From assembly GCA_040218415.1 (NCBI GenBank), contig JAVJRN010000015.1, forward strand, positions 1 to 17,952: a stretch of DNA of 17,952 nt. Reading direction: 5' to 3'. The stretch's first letter is position 1. Each line of letters begins with the position of its first letter. The notes under the pieces were generated by a model. It was given only the letters and a program-made list of their open reading frames with translations, had not been told where the DNA came from and did not search any database. Of the stretch, positions 16,401-17,952 are shown in pieces. A program made the translations under genes and the position numbers. The DNA comes from JAVJRN01 sp040218415. GTDB lineage: Bacteria > Bacteroidota > Bacteroidia > Cytophagales > Cyclobacteriaceae.

Positions 16401-17952
16401 TGCCATAAACTACACACTGACAACCAGTGAAGTAGGAAAATTCTTAGCACTAGGCATCACGCCAAATGATGGAAAAGATGCAGGAACGGAAGCGTTCACA
16501 GATTATCAAGGACCAGTTTTAGCAGCAGTGATACCTACGCTAGTAAGTACCGTGCCAGCAGATGGCGCTTTGGATGTGGCTGTAGATGCTAATTTGACAT
16601 TGACATTGAGTGAAACGGTAACAAAAGGAACGGGGAACATCGTACTGACACCAACGAGTGGTACAGCCACGCAAGTAGCTGTTACTTCCAGCGATGTGAG
16701 TATCTCAGGAGCTGTAGTTACAATCAATCCTACCGCTGATCTTTTAGAAGGTCAATTCTACACAGTCACTTTTGATGCTACTGCCTTTGTAGATGCAGAC
16801 GGCAACAACTCGGCTGGCTTATCGAGTCAAACAACATGGAATTTCACCACCAAAGAAGCAAATGTAGCACCAGTAGCCACAGGAGTCACACTGAAAAAAT
16901 CATTGGTTGTGGATGGCGTGCTGGAAGGTTCTTATACTTATACAGATGCCAATGGAGATGTAGAAGCTGGAACGACTTTCAAGTGGTACCGTGCTGATGA
17001 TGTTAATGGAACGAACAAAGCCGAAATCACAGGAGCAACAACTGGTTCTTATACCATTGTGAATGGTGATAATGGTAAATTCATCAGTTTTGAAGTAACA
17101 CCGAACGACGGAGCTTTGTCAGGCACTCCAAGCGAAAGTGTATTCTTTGGTCCAATTCTGATCAACGATGGCAATACCAATATTCCACCAGCCTTCACAT
17201 CAGATGCGCTCACCAGTATCAAGGACAATGAAAACTATTCCTATACAATCACTTATGAAGATTTGAACAGTGATGTTCCGGTACTTACCAAAACAACCGG
17301 ACCAGCTTGGTTATCAGTTTCGGGATTTGTGTTATCCGGAAGTCCTACCGCTTCGAATATAGGAGATCATCAGGTAGTGCTAACATTGGATGATCAGAAG
17401 GGTGGTACGGTTACCCAAGCATTTACTGTCACGGTAATTCAAAGCAATACTGCGCCTTCAGTAAGTGGGGTAGAGCTAGCTGGAACCACCACGATTGACC
17501 AAGTATTGACGGGAAGCTATAATTTCATCGATGCAGAACAGGATACCGACAACTCCACTTTCAAGTGGTACCGATCCGATGATACTTCAGGAAGTAACAA
17601 AGCAGAGATCAACAGTGCAACTTCAACGACTTATACTTTAACCACAGCAGATGCAGACAAGTATATCAGCTTTCAAGTCACACCAAATGATGGCACGATC
17701 AACGGAACCACAGGTGAAAGTGCGCTTTTAGGTCCGATCGGCAAAAAGACACCATCGCTATCTCTCGCAGGTATTACCAAGGTTTATGGAGATGCAGCCT
17801 TTGATTTGAGCGCAACCACCAACTCAAGTGGAACAGTTACCTACTCATTCGACAATGATCAAACAGGCGCAAACCTCAGTGATGTGCGAGTAACACTAGG
17901 CAATGTTGGACAAATCACCGTGAATGTAAGTCTTGCAGCAGATGCCGAATAC
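4405..17952 (+). CDS. Giant modular secreted/surface protein, adhesin-like (3' end beyond window)
   Basis: One frame stays open from ATG 4405 to the last base (4516 codons); I read every codon and met no stop. An in-frame TAG at 4378 bounds it upstream. A hydrophobic stretch (M39 to A57) ending in ANA/QW is a Sec signal peptide. Because it sits deep in the sequence, M20 (4462) or M39 (4519) could be the true start. Approximate domain order by residue: two FG-GAP-like repeats (58-152); two LamG-like modules, each with an Ig-like tail (172-755); three Ig domains interrupted by Asp-box propellers (756-1155, 1263-1684, 1797-2194), with Big_5 domains between; Big_5 #3-6 (2197-2743); a DUF285 cassette (2750-3341); Big_5 #7-11 (3342-3935); and an Ig-like, Big_5, Ig-like, He_PIG, Ig-like, MBG tail (3941-4516). 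No enzyme motif is evident. Such architecture is typical of surface adhesion or matrix proteins. The anchor or secretion signal is off-window. Confidence 0.9.
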   Translation, partial: MQIESTSKLNVSGNHRFLSMIPLLKSKFILGDKFWVKIMCPLIFTVFLVLVQSSANAQWTQPIGDGVVGESTFNGFGTNVVLSSNENVLAVASPRFKNTEGSSLDFFGFDVAIDDRELLVGTDSNQEPGGPQSTNSSVYVVDQVESTADVFQDAIIAASGSVTYQANTNITGVLSFDKAQDYWVDLNALQDDLNGTSRSVFMWVKVEDDVAGDNQVLFAINEANGDNRSFLFIDNSGDNLEVNRGGINTQSADYNMGDEQWHYVGYTYDASTNETVIYVDGIENSRASRSQLAVADDQYSLGQEFDGKNDSDHFNGDMAEVSVWNDVLTGGEIREAMKTKITDSHPKYANLVGYYSIFGAYSEDATVLKDHSGKGNDGVMQNGLQVDFKNVQAIEGFNAIDWYTNLSWSKDGSEVSTDAAYTTDVAEGTYTFTATRDFIKATDSWTMTLNSNAATVDEIADETLCADDPITRTVNTNTVNYLDFEEDDENFIDVSEVVDDLVGSNRSIFMWVNKESNVANNDSDVLFSIHTDNGTESVSNLYIKDNERLAIYNGSGNDQGTTSLGNDTWYFVGYTYDATTFETKIYVNGQLENTFTEEMPVIAGGTAFIGMEMDDEGPSDFLDGKLAEVTVWDKVLTQEEVTVLMGAASANNVTNLVASYGTLKNIADNRLFDLSANGNDGLASHETIIVTTEEATLADYDASINYSFSWKKDAAEFDTDAKVNIAIAEGTTNYSVNYGTPFFQKTDVFALSYTNLLPNQPTSKSAGVTGKVTFEVDDISGASYQWYQKGELNGITRLRSTFPSTKYVRDIVYTENKLFVAVEGGLYFSEDLGASWLQVPPNTNGFPAGAFVQSLFYDNGKLYVGTNDGLFKSEDQGLNWETIASGSDITGGTPVAIYASGDNISVTTSSSSGGISISNDGGNTWLKTVSATNTIGFWSAQNLKSLGLIGDNVFVGSGSTTGLAVSRDGGASWSVLGEPEGVFGKVLGMDVDGMHIYLATDLGLHISEDAGLTWAKGPGILEDAWLLDVVVEGDRLFAIENTNFIISDSDGGNATRYSNSSIGTNGGFLMLDASQDNFFIGPSENSTQLVSIVNDIVALQDQTDNTALNQIQGATTHQLTINNLSLDQNQSEYYVVVSKDGCEQISNQITLTVLDVPGIESISPAASSSDVAIDVPVVITFNRDITKGSGNIRIVDHATDSEIQSFSVDQTDLSGRILTLPSASLANDTRYYITIDEGIVLDISSNKNLAVTDKEKYSFTTVCEPLVLTQPADQIGAVTGSATFSVPEVTGASYQWFQEGGIGEIDEPITNMPAPSDATRIVRAMSSSNSRLFVVFWSGGFSNSTSVLSYSENEGATWTEVVGGENGFSSQEVSDVYADGNKIYVGHKALGHFNGKLSISEDGGNSWEIIEYTDTNGFTRGSINAVFAIGNKLFVGEGNTGLLISEDGGENWRTVAAGENGTLSTNIQSIYAEGNNVYVVAEGGLSISTDGGTNWTSDSNQNGLGGGPIFSKVFVDGNNVYVGAGSGFNISNDGGNTWRKLSTSEMGFATSSSVKGIYADGDKIYVGVFNENGGLTVSEDGGQTWTTFSTTGENQLTLSNEVLSMTEHQGSVYIGVRGGIEVLVPKTKLTNVTDQSSANQITGADSRELTINNLTLDLDQSQFSVVVTKGNCEETSDLATLTVAEAPVLASFTPALNATDVALDTDITLTFNLPVTKGTGSIRIKKADDDTEVAAFAVTSQSVSLTDKTLTVSLGATTLDYATTYYVTLDADVVKDGSDQGNPAVIDKTAISFTTVCPNLITEQPTSQSSTVGGSATFSVPEVDGASYQWYQSGAGEFVSTNGGYGAFSVSVVGESVYAAISGAGLQISKDGGATWSFTKSGDNGFASSDLVGTVYAENNTVYAGTYGGGLSISSDGGLNWTTHLISKLGLQSSTINSVFAEGNIVYAGTSEGVSISNDGGVFWTTTTNGENGFALSGNVNTVYAKNDVIYAGTAMGISISTDGGATWSTTTNGQNGFASSDKVNSVFAAGNKVYAGTSGGISISNDGGVSWTTTTSGQNGFALSDKVNSVFATGQKVYAGTDKGLSVSTDGGASWSTTTAGQNGFPAIDQILAVNEINGTLYIGSRGLYTQEMYSLLENVSDESSTNQITGVDTRELTVNNLMTDFDQSKFFVVVSKGNCEETSELATLTVTVQGPDILMVSPANGVSNLFPSSLNTVSSSSNKFTLTLTENIKYGNVDAEYKLYTADNDELVASQSLISTQTGPLVNSPRATFGFYDYSFEYGKSYYILIDAGMLKSDATDADFAGITDKTVWAFSTISDETRPTINTLSPAAGATNVSIADISITQDELNTATSTDDTDQFTIVFNERITFGANSTTTTFKLYKAEGDELLSEQTTFDLALRGPNIKSSDPNTFIFRFVDVVFEPATEYYIQIDEGAVVNFDTTLPFAGISDKTTWSFTTEVAEAETFEFTGTFPADDQTDVPLGISTTDPFVGTGFEGFFTGHIISFENKIKSGVAGKISLYKASDNSLVHEINTANDPIIIQENINSTVGEVYIGGFGETGLMINADITLEPQREYYWLIDQGIVEYSESSAVFAGISDPTVWNFTTGIGENTEGITIVSQTPENNATDVSINPVLEFTFKTGTVQEDLITANTGSIKIKKVSDDTEAAVVDVTSDKVRVSFEVTTTYITNVSVSFEDASLEPNTEYYVEISPEAFKDQKGGFYSGISDKTTWSFTTGQAQNTEGHFITTWETTGASEAISITLGNTSGATFQPHNYSIDWGDGSEVETGVSADVSHTYAEPGIHTVKISGEFYQISLGSDLNNAKKLRTIEQWGAIVWKDLSRAFEGCENLVINANDQPNLSEVTSLVYTFKNATNFNADLSGWDVSNVTKMSGMFDGASAFNQDLSSWDVSAVRDMGDMFSGATSFNGDVSTWDVSSVGSMANMFKGASAFNQELSSWDVSSVRDMLYMFSDATSFTSDLSDWDVSSVTQIIGMFNKAAAFNSDLSAWNISSSITSTSYMFGGATNFSSNLSGWDMSSVTDLSYMFYSASSFNGDLSGWDVSSVSDMNFVFWDATSFKSDLSTWDVSSATRMSAMFMGASVFTSDLSSWDVSSVIFMSNMFEGASVFNSDLSGWEVSSVTSMSNMFDRASMFTSDLSGWDVSLVTSMGSMFEGASMFNSDLSGWDVSRVTNMGSMFKGASMFTSDLSSWDVSLVTNMSSMFEGASLFTSDLSSWDVSSVSLMNSMFEGASSFNSDLSSWNLVSVKTIENMLKGAAISVVNYDAILRGWGANSLTPTRLRFGEVSSSYCDADASNFFRRKRWIYTDQGQDCLELVTLLPANNAAGVLVQPEISITFDEVIVKGTGDIILYNTLDDSEVVRISVESTLVGVDGTTTTIRLGDLNLDFGTSYYFLVPETAFKNEADLYFQGITDKTTWSFTTAEENVGLSISSLIPTNGSIDVSLSAVNSAFPGNNRFWITFNEGVKNGNTSAEYRLYKADNDELVASQTFISTQSGPSFNNTSTGLGFYNYSFEKGTSYYILMDAGMFKSISSDEEFAGITDKNVWSFTTEAEPLLVKSTDPNSDEAVNLDDAFITINFDEEIAIGVGAFTIYRALDNSVFETIDVSNFNIINNGITGFANVDLSQNWEIGVDYYVQYPNGLFTSLDGAKKIKAVIDKISYTIQAERFAESIFTAFYPANGSVNYKVDSGDDFVISLSEDVYGNGRPPIGALRIYKAANDELIKTFQLRGDFQQGENEGDLNDYDDNDNIEDKIYISVGDVLEPSTEYYILIDDGFVISYDEELYHLGISDKNTWRFTTLDLPSTPVLSATTPVNNASDVATNTALILEFSENMVASQGNINVYAANGNLLETKEAIAATTSGAKVTIRLTNELSNSETYYVLIDADAFESTNGVAFAGISDDQVFRFTTAAAGNKVPTVSNQNFTGRLEVNQQLTGSYTYTDADSDPESGTTLQWYVADNAAGANKAPVSGANAINYTLTTSEVGKFLALGITPNDGKDAGTEAFTDYQGPVLAAVIPTLVSTVPADGALDVAVDANLTLTLSETVTKGTGNIVLTPTSGTATQVAVTSSDVSISGAVVTINPTADLLEGQFYTVTFDATAFVDADGNNSAGLSSQTTWNFTTKEANVAPVATGVTLKKSLVVDGVLEGSYTYTDANGDVEAGTTFKWYRADDVNGTNKAEITGATTGSYTIVNGDNGKFISFEVTPNDGALSGTPSESVFFGPILINDGNTNIPPAFTSDALTSIKDNENYSYTITYEDLNSDVPVLTKTTGPAWLSVSGFVLSGSPTASNIGDHQVVLTLDDQKGGTVTQAFTVTVIQSNTAPSVSGVELAGTTTIDQVLTGSYNFIDAEQDTDNSTFKWYRSDDTSGSNKAEINSATSTTYTLTTADADKYISFQVTPNDGTINGTTGESALLGPIGKKTPSLSLAGITKVYGDAAFDLSATTNSSGTVTYSFDNDQTGANLSDVRVTLGNVGQITVNVSLAADAEY
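4519..4575 (+). other. Signal peptide of the giant protein
   Basis: MCPLIFTVFLVLVQSSANA, preceded by KIK-like basic residues, has a hydrophobic core and an A-x-A signal-peptidase I site (A55-N56-A57), with the mature protein starting QW. There is no lipobox cysteine at the cleavage site, so it is not a lipoprotein. If translation starts at 4405, the n-region is unusually long (38 residues). Confidence 0.8.
4576..4860 (+). other. Two FG-GAP-like repeats at the mature N-terminus
   Basis: Two segments match the FG-GAP pattern (an FG pair, then a hydrophobic strand, then a V-x-SP or VGT turn). The first is FNGFGTNVVLSSNENVLAVA (4621-4680), followed by SPRF. The second is FFGFDVAI with ELLVGT (4723-4770), ending in a SSVYVVD strand. 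Full FG-GAP propellers carry seven blades. Two alone suggest a remnant or a partial blade set. Confidence 0.5.
4918..6669 (+). repeat. Tandem pair of LamG-like domain plus Ig-like tail
   Basis: Each unit begins with a concanavalin-type jelly-roll (Laminin_G_3-like). Unit 1 (4918-5550) and unit 2 (5836-6460) share SRSVFMWV / NRSIFMWV, WHYVGYTYDAST / WYFVGYTYDATT, and VIYVDGIENS / KIYVNGQLEN. They also share an MAEVSVWNDVLT / LAEVTVWDKVLT closing strand and an LKDHSGKGNDG-type ending. Each is followed by a short Ig-like stretch with LSWSKDG or FSWKKDA and an AEGT turn (5602-5810, 6505-6669). Known LamG domains bind sugars or proteins in the presence of calcium. The pair arose by duplication, now diverged. 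Confidence 0.8.
6670..7869 (+). repeat. Composite module 1: Ig-like domain split by an Asp-box beta-propeller
   Basis: The N half of an Ig-like domain (VTFEVDDISGASYQWYQKGE) stops after the tryptophan strand. About 300 residues of Asp-box repeats follow, with SxDxGxxW motifs whose W codons are at 6910, 7042, 7177, 7321 and 7444, plus a degenerate sixth near 7549. Then the missing half of the Ig domain appears (HQLTINNLSLDQNQSEYYVV, one cysteine at 7828). Asp-box propellers occur in sialidases and sortilins, but no catalytic residues of those enzymes are evident here. Confidence 0.75.
7873..8190 (+). other. SbsA-type Ig domain (Big_5) #1
   Basis: The sequence shows the family pattern: SPAASSSDVAIDVPVVITFN, then a KGSGNIRIVD strand, RILTLPSASLANDTRYYITI, and a closing YSFTTV strand. 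These domains are structural spacers in bacterial surface proteins. Confidence 0.75.
8191..9456 (+). repeat. Composite module 2: Ig-like domain split by an Asp-box beta-propeller
   Basis: The design is the same as module 1. The N half (ATFSVPEVTGASYQWFQEGG) follows a cysteine at 8191. Six Asp boxes have W codons at 8476, 8623, 8758, 8887, 9016 and 9157. A box-less last blade (VYIGVRGGIEV) precedes the Ig C half (RELTINNLTLDLDQSQFSVV, cysteine at 9418). The two cysteines bracket the inserted propeller. Confidence 0.78.
9466..9792 (+). other. SbsA-type Ig domain (Big_5) #2
   Basis: Motifs seen are FTPALNATDVALDTDITLTF, a KGTGSIRIKKADDDTE strand, DYATTYYVTLDADVVKDGSD and the closing AISFTTV. 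It links composite modules 2 and 3 exactly as Big_5 #1 links modules 1 and 2, so the Ig-propeller plus Big_5 pair is the repeated unit. Confidence 0.75.
9793..10986 (+). repeat. Composite module 3: Ig-like domain split by a highly regular Asp-box propeller
   Basis: The N half (ATFSVPEVDGASYQWYQSGA) follows a cysteine at 9793. Six near-identical blades carry Asp boxes with W codons at 10030, 10165, 10294, 10426, 10558 and 10690 (spacing 135, 129, 132, 132, 132 bases, about 44 residues). A seventh blade lacks the box (TLYIGSRGLYTQ). The Ig C half follows (RELTVNNLMTDFDQSKFFVV, cysteine at 10945). The blades are also similar at DNA level, which points to recent duplication or gene conversion. 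Confidence 0.8.
10993..12633 (+). repeat. Four consecutive SbsA-type Ig domains (Big_5 #3-6)
   Basis: Four units start near 10993, 11377, 11815 and 12262. Each opens with a S/TPxxxxTDVxL-type turn, has a central LYKAxxDELV or IKIKKVSDDTE strand, a PxTEYYxxID strand, and closes with GIxDxTxWxFTT (near 11329, 11761, 12208 and 12598). They are longer than usual because of insertions. The closing segment is almost identical in DNA between copies. Confidence 0.75.
12652..14427 (+). repeat. DUF285/BspA-type cassette: PKD-like cap, sixteen 25-residue repeats, C-terminal cap
   Basis: An N-terminal cap (HFITTWET, YSIDWGDGSEVETG, VSHTYAEPGIHTVKISG) leads into repeats of the form LSxWDVSSVTxMxxMFxGAS-xFNxD. 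The repeat tryptophan codons fall at 13072, 13147, 13222, 13297, 13372, 13447, 13525, 13600, 13675, 13750, 13825, 13900, 13975, 14050, 14125 and 14200. That is 75 bases each time, except one step of 78. A cap with NYDAILRGWGAN, a cysteine pair (14347, 14413) and RRKRWIYTDQGQDC ends the cassette. Related repeats form solenoids in mycoplasma and gut-bacterial surface proteins. The tandem sequence also yields long antisense open frames, which are artefacts. Confidence 0.88.
14428..16209 (+). repeat. Five SbsA-type Ig domains (Big_5 #7-11)
   Basis: Units start near 14428, 14764, 15136, 15490 and 15895. Closing motifs GITDKTTWSFTT (14707), GITDKNVWSFTT (~15094), GISDKNTWRFTT (15841) and GISDDQVFRFTT (16171) are clear. 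The third unit lacks this motif (IDKISYTIQAE instead) and is degenerate. The fourth has an acidic insertion, DLNDYDDNDNIED (15700-15738), that resembles a calcium-binding loop. Unit 14764-15130 closely matches unit 10993-11370 on the far side of the DUF285 cassette. Confidence 0.72.
16225..17745 (+). repeat. Three copies of an Ig-like repeat, alternating with Big_5 and He_PIG-like domains
   Basis: Copies at 16225-16512, 16861-17160 and 17446-17745 share LTGSYTYTDADxDxExGTT, then LQWY / FKWYRADD, an NKAxIxGA turn, TYTLTxxDxGKFI and a VTPNDG ending followed by LGPI. I know the type from bacterial surface proteins but cannot give a certain family name. Between copies 1 and 2 lies Big_5 #12 (16534-16854, closing TTWNFTTK). 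Between copies 2 and 3 lies a cadherin-like He_PIG domain (17185-17445) with YTITYEDLNSD, PAWLSVSG and LSGSPTASNIGDHQVVLTL. Confidence 0.7.
17746..17952 (+). other. MBG-like domain, cut by the window edge
   Basis: The motifs PSLSLAGITKVYGDAAFDLS and a following GTVTYSFDNDQTGANLS segment match the MBG-type Ig-like domain, in which (T)KxYGDxxFxLxAT is the hallmark. Such domains usually occur in tandem near the C-terminal part of large Bacteroidota surface proteins. Further copies and an anchor or sorting domain are expected to the right. Confidence 0.6.

Overview
The window comes from a member of the Bacteroidota, most likely a marine, Cytophagales-like lineage. This is inferred from protein style, not from a marker gene. 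The supporting signs are an OmpA-family protein with thrombospondin type 3 repeats, a TPR-sensor HisKA_2 kinase beside a LytTR regulator, A-rich translation starts without clear Shine-Dalgarno sites, and a giant secreted protein built from LamG, Asp-box, SbsA-type Ig and DUF285 modules. The DNA is AT-rich. No tRNA, rRNA, CRISPR array or insertion sequence was seen.

Layout. (1) 1-522: the 3' end of an OmpA-family gene on the + strand, followed by a strong hairpin/T-tract terminator. (2) 523-996: non-coding, with several perfect inverted repeats. (3) 997-3204: a membrane sensor histidine kinase on the - strand. (4) 3205-3342: a short divergent promoter region with a repeated ACTTGA-type motif. 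(5) 3343-4071: a LytTR response regulator on the + strand, the likely partner of the kinase. (6) 4072-4404: non-coding, with an inverted repeat just before the next start. (7) 4405 to the right edge: one uninterrupted reading frame of at least 4516 codons. I translated it line by line and found no stop, so it covers three quarters of the window and continues beyond it.

The giant protein has a Sec-type signal peptide, then two FG-GAP-like repeats and two LamG-like modules. Three copies of a composite module follow, in which an Ig-like domain appears to be split by a whole Asp-box beta-propeller. After these come SbsA-type Ig domains (Big_5), a complete DUF285/BspA-type cassette with sixteen 25-residue repeats, more Big_5 domains, three copies of another Ig-like repeat, a He_PIG-like domain and an MBG-like domain cut by the window edge. 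It is probably a surface-exposed or secreted adhesin-like protein. Its anchor or sorting signal would lie past the right edge. Whether the neighbouring two-component pair controls it is unknown; proximity and orientation only allow it.

The most notable observations are the thrice-repeated propeller-in-Ig architecture with cysteines bracketing the insertion in two copies, the evidence of recent internal duplication in the third propeller and the DUF285 array, and a closely related pair of Big_5 domains on either side of the DUF285 cassette.
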